From assembly GCA_019242065.1 (NCBI GenBank), contig JAFAWJ010000837.1, positions 1 to 6,151 of the forward strand: a DNA stretch of 6,151 bases, in the 5' to 3' direction. This DNA comes from Chloroflexota bacterium (lineage in GTDB: Bacteria; Chloroflexota; UBA6077; CF-72). The notes under the pieces were generated by a model. The model worked only from the letters and a program-made list of their open reading frames with translations. It made no database searches and had not been told where the DNA came from. The position numbers and the translations under genes are program-made. Positions 1 to 6,151 of this stretch are shown here, one piece after another (the first letter of the stretch is position 1; each line of letters starts with the position of its first letter).

Positions 1-1
1 C

Positions 2-574
2 GCCGACTTCGCCGACACCTCCGAGCAGCCGCGACGCATCGCGCTGATTCATGCCATGCTGAACGCGACTGGCCTGGCGCTGATGGTAGGCTCGTTGCTA
101 GCGCGGCGTGGCGACAAGCGCGGGTTGGGGGTCGGGCTGTCGACTGTGGGGTTTGGCCTGACCAGCATCTCGGCGTGGCTGGGTGGCGAGCTCGTGTATC
201 GGCTGGGAACGAGCGTGAGCCGCATCGCCTTTGAGCCGCCGGTCGACGAGTACCAGGTGGTGTGTGCCGAAAGCGAGCTCGAGGAGGGCAAGCTGGTGGC
301 GAAGACGATGACGGTCGAGGGCGGCGAGGTGTCGGTTGCGCTGCTGAAGAAGGGGAGCAACATCACGGCCGTCAGCAACGTCTGTCCGCACTGGGGTGGG
401 CCGCTAGCGGAGGGCAAGCTGTTGGAGGACGACACGGTGGTCGAGTGCCCGTGGCACGGCTCGCAGTTCAGCCTCGTCGACGGCCGCGTGTGCCAGGGCC
501 CCGCGGCGGAGCCAACCCACGTCTTCGAAGTCCGCGTACGCGACGGGAAGGTCGAGCTCCGCCGCGCCGAATAA
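2..574 (+). CDS. DUF2231-Rieske [2Fe-2S] membrane protein, 5'-truncated by window edge
   Basis: The frame is open from base 2, so the ATG at 56 is probably internal: the preceding residues (ADFADTSEQPRR...) match the end of the first conserved block of DUF2231 membrane domains. Of 190 visible residues, about 13-34 and 43-68 look like two transmembrane helices. A soluble Rieske domain fills roughly 80-190. The cluster ligands are clear: C128 and H130 in CPHWGGPL, and C149 and H152 in CPWHGSQF, a CxH-x18-CxxH arrangement. The extra disulfide cysteines of cytochrome bc1 Rieske proteins are not evident, so it resembles ferredoxin-type Rieske domains. The likely role is one-electron transfer at the membrane; the partner and the side of the membrane cannot be told from this fragment. 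It ends in TAA, 49 bases before the TPR-CHAT gene on the same strand. A shared transcript is possible but there is no functional link I can see. Family assignment is firm, exact role unknown. Confidence 0.9.
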   Translation, partial: ADFADTSEQPRRIALIHAMLNATGLALMVGSLLARRGDKRGLGVGLSTVGFGLTSISAWLGGELVYRLGTSVSRIAFEPPVDEYQVVCAESELEEGKLVAKTMTVEGGEVSVALLKKGSNITAVSNVCPHWGGPLAEGKLLEDDTVVECPWHGSQFSLVDGRVCQGPAAEPTHVFEVRVRDGKVELRRAE

Positions 575-616
575 AGGACTTCTCTGGGGAAATACGTGCT
601 TTGGGTAACGATCTTT

Positions 617-622
617 TACACT
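617..622 (+). promoter_or_regulatory. Possible -10 element (TACACT) for TPR-CHAT gene
   Basis: TACACT fits the TANNNT pattern of bacterial -10 elements. It lies in the short AT-richer spacer between the Rieske stop and the TPR-CHAT gene. The GTG codon at 630 starts 8 bases after it, about where transcription would begin, so a leaderless transcript is conceivable. No convincing -35 hexamer lies 16-18 bases upstream. It is a motif-level guess only. Confidence 0.2.
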
Positions 623-623
623 C

Positions 624-3473
624 GTGCGCGTGCGCCACGTGGACCGCGCCGCGTCGGCTGTCACTGACGGGCGGTCCCCGGCAGAGATTGCCGAAGAGCT
701 CAAGGCCGAGTCCGATCGCCTACTGCACGTCGATCCACCTCAGGCGCTGAGGGTCGCCGAGCAGATCGGCGGCCTGGCGGATCTGGCCGCCGACGAGCGC
801 CTCCGCGCCCTCGGCCAGCTCGCCGAAGCCGACGCCCTGCGCAAGCTGGGCCGCTACCAGGACGCCATCGCCGCGTACGGGCGCGCCGCGACGCTGTACC
901 AGGCGCTCGAGGACGAGGTCGGCTGGGCGCGTACCCGCATCGGCGCGGCCGTCACCTGGCGCTATACGGGCGTCACCAACGACGAGCTACGCAGCATCGA
1001 CCCGGCGCGAGCCATCCTCTCGCGCCGCGGCCTCTGGCTGCGATTGGCTCGACTCGAACAGCACGCTGGACTCCTGTTGTGTGAGCTCGGGCAGCTCGAG
1101 CAAGCCATCCAGGCCTACGAGCGCGCCATCGACGCCGCCGCGCGCATCGAACCGCGCGATCCGGCCCAGGAAGCTCGCATTGTCGGCAACCTGGCCCTGG
1201 TCTGGCAGCGTGTGGGCGAATACGAGCGTGCCGGCGGACTGATTTCCCAGGCACTGGCGGTCTTCGAGGAGCACGGTCACGACTATGAGCTCGCGGTGGG
1301 CAGGTCCATCTCGGCCCAGCTGCTGGCCGATCAGGGCCACTACAGTCGCGCGCTGGAGACCGCGAACTCGTCGCGACGCGCATTCCTGGAGTTGCGCCGC
1401 GTCAACGACGCCGCGTTCGTCGGGCGGGTGGCCGCGTACTGTCTGCTGTCCCTCAACCGACTGGAAGAGGGCGTCGACCTTGCCTCAGCAGTAGCCGCCG
1501 AGTTCGAAGCGAGCGGGGCGGGCATCAACGTCGCTGGCACCTTGCTCTTGCGGAGCGCGTGCCTGCGTCGTCTCGGCCGCTACACGGAGGCCCTCGCCGA
1601 CCTGGAGCGATCCGAGGCAATCTTCGCGAGCTCCGACTGCGGCGGCTGGGTGGCGGTCGTCGCGGGTGAGCGTGCCGCGGTCCTGGCCAGCGCGGGTGAT
1701 TGGCACGCGGCAGCCACGCAGGCGCGCGCTGCGGCCAGCGAGCTGACGCGGCGCGGCCAGCGGGTCAACGCCGCCCAGACCAATCTGGTCGAGGCAGCCG
1801 CGCTGCGCGCCCTCGGTCAGTCGGCAGCGGCCCGCACGACGGCTGAGACCGCGCTCGCCAGCATTCGTGAGCGCGGCGTGCCATGGCTCGACTATCAGGC
1901 CTGGCGCGTGCTTGCCGAGCTCGACCTGCAGGCAGGTCAAGCTCGCCAGGCGCTCGGCGAGTTCGACGCGGCAATTCAGGCCCTGGAACAGGTCCAGGGA
2001 CGCATCCTGACCGAGGCACGGGCCGACTTCCTGGCCGACAAGCTCGAGGTCTACGAGCGAGCAGTGGCGCTGTGCGTCGAGCTGGGCGACAGCGGGGCGG
2101 CATTCGAGTACTCGGAGCGCGCCCGGTCGCGCGCCCTGGTCGATGCCCTCGCCGGTCAGCTCGACATTCACATTCGGCCCCGCTCGGCAATCGAGGAGCG
2201 CCTTGAAGCCGATCTAACCCGCTTGCGGCGTCGGCACGAACAGCTCACGTCGTTCACGGCGACCGCGGTCACCACGCTGGACGCCGACCAGATGCAGCCG
2301 CGCGAGGTGCAGCAAGCCGAGCTCGACGACTGCGAGCGTCAGATCCGGGCCCTCCTGGACGAGCTTCGCCTGGGCAACGTGGCTGATCTCGAGCGCGTGG
2401 CCCTGCTGCAGGGCACCTCGTATCCGCTCGACCTCGAGCCAGGCACGATGCTGATCGAGTACTTCTCGACCGACGACGACCTGTACGTCTTCACGCGGAC
2501 TTCGGTCGACGGCGTGCGCGCGCTGCGTTTGTCGGGTGCCCGAGCTCGTGTCGAGCGACTGACCTCGTCGCTGTACCTGGTCATGCACGCCGCGGCAGGC
2601 ACCGACCACAGCGATCGGCAACGCCTGCACGCGCAGGAAGTCTCCGCGCGGCGGGTGCTGCACCGCTTGCATGCCGAGTTGATCGGGCCGCTGGCCGACA
2701 GTCTCACAGGTGCCGATCGTCTGGTGATCGTGCCGCACGGGATGCTGCATCGCATTCCGTTCGCCGCGCTGTACGACGGCGCCGAGTATCTTGTCCAGCA
2801 GCTCGAAGTGGTCGTGGGACCCTCGGCCAGCGCGTTGGCTTTTTGTCGACGTCCGATTGCGAGTCCGCGCGCGAGTCGTCTCGTGGTCGGGCACAGCGAC
2901 AACGGCTCATTGCCCGGTGTCCTCGCCGAGGCACGCCAGGTCGCCGTTCTCCTCGAGGCACGCACGTTGCTCGAGACGGACGCGACGCGCGAGCAGATCG
3001 TCGAGCACGCTCGCGAGGCGGATGTCATTCACCTGGCCACCCACGGCTTCGCACGCGTCGACGCGCCGCTGTTTTCGTATCTCAAGCTCGAAGACGGGCA
3101 GCTCACGGCGCTGGATTGCTTCGACCTCGAGCTGGAATGCTCGCTGGTGACGCTCAGCGCGTGTGAGTCGGGACGCGCACAGATTGCGCCAGGCGACGAA
3201 CAACTGGGGCTACCCCGCGCTCTGCTGTACGCCGGCGCGCATTCGGTGGTCCAGACGCTCTGGCGGGTCGACGACCAGACAACCGCTCGCTTGATGAAGC
3301 ACTTTTATGCGGGGCTGCGAGCAGGCCACGGCCGGGCGCAGGCGCTGCGTGCTGCGCAACTGGAGATCCTGTGCCAGACCCCGGGGCGCAGCCATCCGTT
3401 CTTCTGGGCACCAGTCGTCCTGCTCGGCGACTGGGGCGCGCTGCGCCCACTGCCCGTTTCACCGGGGAACTGA
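624..3473 (+). CDS. TPR-CHAT protein: caspase/separase-like cysteine protease with tetratricopeptide repeats
   Basis: This is a 949-residue protein if GTG 624 is used. GTG 630 or GTG 639 are equally possible, none has a Shine-Dalgarno, and an in-frame stop at 606-608 limits the start. Residues about 64-505 hold roughly ten TPR-like helix pairs (e.g. LRKLGRYQDAIAAYGRA at 72-88, LGQLEQAIQAYERAID at 155-170, LRRLGRYTEALADLERSE at 314-331). The last repeat runs into ERARSRALVDALAG, a common junction in TPR-CHAT proteins. A charged, probably coiled helical region (about 521-590) leads into the CHAT domain (about 605-940). That domain shows VIVPHGMLHRIPFAAL (701-716), the catalytic histidine H807 in HLATHGFA, the catalytic cysteine C847 in LSACESG, then LPRALLYAGAHSVVQTLW and HPFFWAPVVLLGDW. 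Both catalytic residues are intact. No signal peptide or membrane segment is seen, so it should be cytosolic. By family knowledge CHAT domains are regulated endopeptidases and TPRs bind partners. The target is likely encoded nearby, and the coupled subtilase is the best candidate. Confidence 0.93.
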   Translation: MRVRHVDRAASAVTDGRSPAEIAEELKAESDRLLHVDPPQALRVAEQIGGLADLAADERLRALGQLAEADALRKLGRYQDAIAAYGRAATLYQALEDEVGWARTRIGAAVTWRYTGVTNDELRSIDPARAILSRRGLWLRLARLEQHAGLLLCELGQLEQAIQAYERAIDAAARIEPRDPAQEARIVGNLALVWQRVGEYERAGGLISQALAVFEEHGHDYELAVGRSISAQLLADQGHYSRALETANSSRRAFLELRRVNDAAFVGRVAAYCLLSLNRLEEGVDLASAVAAEFEASGAGINVAGTLLLRSACLRRLGRYTEALADLERSEAIFASSDCGGWVAVVAGERAAVLASAGDWHAAATQARAAASELTRRGQRVNAAQTNLVEAAALRALGQSAAARTTAETALASIRERGVPWLDYQAWRVLAELDLQAGQARQALGEFDAAIQALEQVQGRILTEARADFLADKLEVYERAVALCVELGDSGAAFEYSERARSRALVDALAGQLDIHIRPRSAIEERLEADLTRLRRRHEQLTSFTATAVTTLDADQMQPREVQQAELDDCERQIRALLDELRLGNVADLERVALLQGTSYPLDLEPGTMLIEYFSTDDDLYVFTRTSVDGVRALRLSGARARVERLTSSLYLVMHAAAGTDHSDRQRLHAQEVSARRVLHRLHAELIGPLADSLTGADRLVIVPHGMLHRIPFAALYDGAEYLVQQLEVVVGPSASALAFCRRPIASPRASRLVVGHSDNGSLPGVLAEARQVAVLLEARTLLETDATREQIVEHAREADVIHLATHGFARVDAPLFSYLKLEDGQLTALDCFDLELECSLVTLSACESGRAQIAPGDEQLGLPRALLYAGAHSVVQTLWRVDDQTTARLMKHFYAGLRAGHGRAQALRAAQLEILCQTPGRSHPFFWAPVVLLGDWGALRPLPVSPGN

Positions 3474-3477
3474 GGAG
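3472..3477 (+). promoter_or_regulatory. Shine-Dalgarno of subtilase gene, overlapping the TPR-CHAT stop codon
   Basis: GAGGAG begins inside the TGA stop of the TPR-CHAT gene (3471-3473) and ends 4 bases before ATG 3482. It decides the subtilase start: the frame is open further upstream, but those codons overlap the CHAT coding sequence and have no such site. The arrangement suggests coupled translation of the two proteases. Confidence 0.75.
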
Positions 3478-3481
3478 AGCT

Positions 3482-5101
3482 ATGGCGCAGAACAGCGGCG
3501 GACATGAACGGTGGCACTATCGGCCTGGCGAGATGGTGGTTGCCGTCGAGCTTGACCACGACCAGGATCCGGCGACCCACGCTCGGGCACATGCGACCGT
3601 TCGCGACGCGCTGGACTCCACCTTGGGCCGAGGCGCGGGCAGCGTGTTCGCCGAACAGCAGCGGCGCCCGGAGCCAATCGTCTTCCACGCCCCGAATCGT
3701 CCGCCGCTCGCGTTTTTGTTCTACGACCTCACCGAGCCTGACACACATGACTACGTCAAGCAAGCCGTGCACGACGCGCACGCGGACAACCTGGCCGCGT
3801 TCGCGGCGGCGCGGCAGGCCGGCATCACGCCGATCGGCGTCATGCCGCACTGGTTAGGCTCCTCGCAGCAGGACTTCAGCGACGGCAGCCCTGCATCGCT
3901 GCCAGGACCCGTCGAAGACGGGCCCGGCCGCAGAACGCGTCACTACGCGCCGACAGAGGCTGGCCTCGACTTTCTGGGCGCACCCGCGTCCGCCCGGGTG
4001 CTGATCCTGGACACGCAGCCTGACTGGTCGCGAGCGCGCCGCCAGGCGGCAGCGTTCGGCCAGAGCAATGCCCAGTTGGCCGCCCTCCTGGATTTTCTTG
4101 GCGAGGTGCGTCTCGAGCCGTGGCACACGGACGCCCTGGCCGATCGCGACCGTGAGGCCATCAAGCTCGCCCCCACGTCCGACGGTCGATCCCGCGACTA
4201 TGACATGAGCGATCACGCGCTGTTCATCGCCGGCCTGATCCACGATCTCGCGCCGCACAGTCAGATCTCCATTCGGCCCGTGCTGAACCGCTACGGCGTC
4301 GGCGACTTCCACTTGTGGCTGCAGGTGCTGGCCAGTGTGCTGGAGGCCAAGCCGATTGACGAGCCGCTGGTCATCAACATGAGCTTCGGGTTCGTGCCGA
4401 AGCTGGAGCAACTGCCCTGGCTGTGGTACGGCGTGGAGCCCACGAACGATCCGGCCTATGTCCCCGACGTGCCGATTCGCGGCGAGTCGCGCGACATGAC
4501 CTGGATGAATCGAAATCGCGCCGAGATCGAGCGCACGGGCCGACTGCTGCAGTCAGGTATCGAACGCCTGTCGGAGTATCTGCTGCTGAACAATTGCCTC
4601 GGCGTCGCCGCGGCGGGTAACGACTCGTTGGCGCGGGTGGAAGAGGGTCGCCCGCGGTTCGGGCCGCGTGTCCCGGCGCGCTACGGGTCCATCCTGGGCG
4701 TAGCGGCAACAACGTCCGACCCGCATCGGGCGGCGGCCTACTCCAACCTGGGCGACACGCTGGAGGTCGGCGATCACATCGCGACGTTCGGCGGCGGCAT
4801 CGACGTCCCCAACGATCAGGCGCTCGACGGCATCATCGGCGTCTACACAGCGGAAACCTACCCGCGCGCGACCGGCCAGTCAGGGCCCGCGGCACGCAAC
4901 ACCAATGGCTGGGCGACTTGGTCGGGCACGTCGTTTGCCACCGCCTTCGCTTCTGGGCTGGTGGCGGGCTACTGGGGTGCGAATCCCGGGCGTAGCGCTG
5001 AGGACGTGCTGGCCAACTTCCACTCGCTGGCCAGCACGTACGCCCCCGCGCTGGCTACACCGTCGATCGGCATCCGCGGCACCTGGGAGGGCTCGGCCTA
5101 G
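3482..5101 (+). CDS. S8 (subtilisin-like) serine protease, cytoplasmic, with N-terminal accessory domain
   Basis: This is a 539-residue protein starting at ATG 3482, chosen for the GAGGAG site just upstream. It has a complete S8 catalytic set: D177 in VLILDTQ, H245 in SDHALFIAGLI, the oxyanion-hole asparagine N380 in AAAGND, and S484 in SGTSFATAFASG. VINMSFG (297-303) is the usual substrate-binding strand. The histidine motif departs from the classical HGTHVAG. Distances between catalytic residues (68, 135, 104) are all larger than in subtilisin BPN', implying long surface loops. No signal peptide or membrane helix is seen at the N-terminus (MAQNSGGHERW), unlike secreted subtilases. Residues about 10-127 form a separate domain beginning YRPGEMVVAVE and ending MPHWLG, which may be a propeptide-like inhibitor or a docking module. 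A polar linker (about 127-165) containing GRRTRH joins it to the protease. Eight bases separate it from the TPR-CHAT gene, so the two are probably co-expressed. Substrate unknown; effector protease of a CHAT-controlled system is inference. Confidence 0.92.
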   Translation: MAQNSGGHERWHYRPGEMVVAVELDHDQDPATHARAHATVRDALDSTLGRGAGSVFAEQQRRPEPIVFHAPNRPPLAFLFYDLTEPDTHDYVKQAVHDAHADNLAAFAAARQAGITPIGVMPHWLGSSQQDFSDGSPASLPGPVEDGPGRRTRHYAPTEAGLDFLGAPASARVLILDTQPDWSRARRQAAAFGQSNAQLAALLDFLGEVRLEPWHTDALADRDREAIKLAPTSDGRSRDYDMSDHALFIAGLIHDLAPHSQISIRPVLNRYGVGDFHLWLQVLASVLEAKPIDEPLVINMSFGFVPKLEQLPWLWYGVEPTNDPAYVPDVPIRGESRDMTWMNRNRAEIERTGRLLQSGIERLSEYLLLNNCLGVAAAGNDSLARVEEGRPRFGPRVPARYGSILGVAATTSDPHRAAAYSNLGDTLEVGDHIATFGGGIDVPNDQALDGIIGVYTAETYPRATGQSGPAARNTNGWATWSGTSFATAFASGLVAGYWGANPGRSAEDVLANFHSLASTYAPALATPSIGIRGTWEGSA

Positions 5102-5120
5102 CCTGCGTTGGGCACGACCC

Positions 5121-6151
5121 TTACCGGGCGAGGGTGCCGCGTACCGCGCCCAGGAGTCGCTCAATATCCTCGCGCGTGTTGTAGCCCTGCACCGACACGC
5201 GGAGCGCAGGTGTATTGCCCCACTGGTTGGCAGGGATCTCGATGCGGTGCTCGTCATACAGGCGCTGCTTGATCCGCGGCGCGTCCGCGTCGGCGGGGAG
5301 CGGCAGCGTCGCCATCTGCGCGAACCAGCGCGGGTCGTCGGCGACGGGCGGCTCGATACCGCTGATGTCCGTCATTCCCTGGCGCGCCAGGCGCAACAGC
5401 TCGTGGCACTCCTGGCGCACCCTGCGCCAGTCCCGCTGCTGCTGATACTGGATCGCCGCGGGCACCGACAGATACGCGGAGATGTCGTGCGTCGCCTGGC
5501 GCTGGATGGCGTCGACGAACGGCGTGGACCATGCGTCACGCGGCCGCCAGCCCCAGCTCACCACCAGTGGCTGGATCAGCTCCTGGACCTCGGCACGTGC
5601 GTACAGAAAGCCCGCACCCTTGGCCGAAGACAGCCATTTGTGGCAGTTGCCGCCGTAGAAGTCGACCTGCATGGCCTGCAGGTCGAGGTCGATCTGCCCG
5701 GGCGCGTGGGCACCGTCGATCACCGTCCAGATGCCTGCTTCGCGTGCTCGCTGGATCAGCGGCTCGATGGGCAGGATCACCGCCGTGGGCGACGTGATGT
5801 GGCTGAGAAACAGGACCTTCGTCTTCGGCGTCACCCCCGACCAGATGGCCTCGACTGTCGCGTCTGGATCGTCGAGATGCTCGGGCAGCGGCTGGATCTT
5901 GAGGCGAGCCTGGCGTTGCTCGACGACGAACGTCCAGGTGCGTTCGAGGGCGCCGTACTCGTGATTGCTCGTCAGGATCTCGTCGCCCGGTTGCAGCGGC
6001 AAAGAACGCGCGACGACGTTCAGGGCGGTGGTCACGTTGGGCAAAAAGACCAGGTTGTCGGTCTGGGCATGAAGGTAGTCGGCCAGGGCTGCCCTGGCGT
6101 CGTCGAGTAGATCCTTCTGGCGACGGCTCAGGAACTCGACTGGCTGGCGCT
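5121..6151 (-). CDS. PLP-dependent class V aminotransferase, isopenicillin-N-epimerase (CefD)-like, 5'-truncated by window edge
   Basis: There are 342 visible residues, open to the right edge and ending at a TAA (5123-5121). The TTG at 6044 is an internal leucine, because conserved sequence continues upstream (RQPVEFLSRRQ, then DNLVFLPNVTTALN). Fold-type I class V features are clear. Numbering from the first visible residue, these are D145 and H148 in VIDGAHAPGQ, which would sit against the cofactor ring, and K171 in GGNCHKWLSSAKG, the Schiff-base lysine. The D-to-K distance of 26 equals that in NifS/IscS-type enzymes. HEYGALERTW and a C-terminal LRVSVQGYNTREDIERL also match the CefD-like branch. 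Probably 40-80 N-terminal residues are missing. The real reaction (epimerase, lyase or desulfurase) cannot be assigned: this branch is broad, and no cysteine-desulfurase active-site loop is obvious. It converges on the subtilase gene with 19 bases between the stops, so it is a separate transcription unit and probably unrelated to the protease pair. Confidence 0.92.
   Translation of the reverse strand, partial: RQPVEFLSRRQKDLLDDARAALADYLHAQTDNLVFLPNVTTALNVVARSLPLQPGDEILTSNHEYGALERTWTFVVEQRQARLKIQPLPEHLDDPDATVEAIWSGVTPKTKVLFLSHITSPTAVILPIEPLIQRAREAGIWTVIDGAHAPGQIDLDLQAMQVDFYGGNCHKWLSSAKGAGFLYARAEVQELIQPLVVSWGWRPRDAWSTPFVDAIQRQATHDISAYLSVPAAIQYQQQRDWRRVRQECHELLRLARQGMTDISGIEPPVADDPRWFAQMATLPLPADADAPRIKQRLYDEHRIEIPANQWGNTPALRVSVQGYNTREDIERLLGAVRGTLAR

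Noticed and set aside
1485..2171. A 228-codon open frame on the - strand inside the TPR region, and similar ones at 2214-3028
   Set aside because: They are antisense to well-supported TPR and CHAT coding sequence and show no family motif or start signal.
3371..3481. Extended N-terminus for the subtilase starting at ATG 3371
   Set aside because: It would overlap the end of the CHAT domain by about 100 bases and has no ribosome-binding site. The added residues look like an out-of-frame reading of CHAT, while ATG 3482 has a strong GAGGAG.
5111..5138. Imperfect inverted repeat between and across the convergent stops (GGCA...CCCT paired with AGGG...TGCC, 9-base loop) as a bidirectional terminator
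   Set aside because: The stem is two blocks of four pairs interrupted by a 3-base bulge on one side, and no T-run follows on either strand. In GC-rich sequence such short pairings arise by chance.
5121..6044. Complete aminotransferase starting at TTG 6044
   Set aside because: The frame continues to the right edge with sequence typical of the family (QPVEFL, then a helix ending before DNLVFLPN), so the TTG is an internal leucine and the gene is truncated by the window.
4905..6110. A 401-codon open frame on the + strand across the subtilase end and the aminotransferase
   Set aside because: It lies opposite a clear class V aminotransferase and overlaps the SGTS motif of the subtilase. Its translation is Arg/Ala-rich with no recognisable motif, typical of antisense shadow frames in GC-rich DNA.

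Overview
The window is GC-rich throughout (about two thirds G+C by eye), and its four genes are packed with almost no spacer. It suggests a GC-rich bacterium. The DUF2231-Rieske fusion, the TPR-CHAT protein and the CefD-like aminotransferase would fit a Chloroflexota or Actinomycetota genome, but nothing here fixes the taxon. I see no RNA genes, CRISPR repeats, insertion sequences or phage genes.

Layout. Bases 2-574 (+) hold the 3' part of a membrane-anchored Rieske [2Fe-2S] protein whose start lies off the left edge. A 49-base, locally AT-richer spacer follows. Bases 624-3473 (+) encode a large TPR-CHAT protein, a caspase/separase-like cysteine protease behind about ten tetratricopeptide-type repeats. 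Eight bases after its stop, with a Shine-Dalgarno that overlaps the stop codon, comes a 539-residue S8 (subtilisin-like) serine protease at 3482-5101 (+). It has no signal peptide. Nineteen bases beyond, the convergent gene at 5121-6151 (-) is a PLP-dependent class V aminotransferase of the isopenicillin-N-epimerase type; its 5' end runs off the right edge.

How the genes may work together. The core of interest is the tightly coupled pair TPR-CHAT plus cytoplasmic subtilase. Both have intact catalytic residues (CHAT H807/C847; subtilase D177/H245/N380/S484). The subtilase carries an N-terminal domain of about 125 residues joined to the protease by an arginine- and proline-containing linker. 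This suggests, as inference only, a two-step proteolytic relay: the TPR array senses something, CHAT becomes active, CHAT cuts and frees the subtilase, and the subtilase acts as effector. The idea follows known cases where CHAT proteases act on a partner in prokaryotic conflict systems (gRAMP/TPR-CHAT acting on Csx30, SAVED-CHAT acting on a second protease, CHAT proteases activating gasdermins). The flanking Rieske and aminotransferase genes look like ordinary metabolic neighbours.
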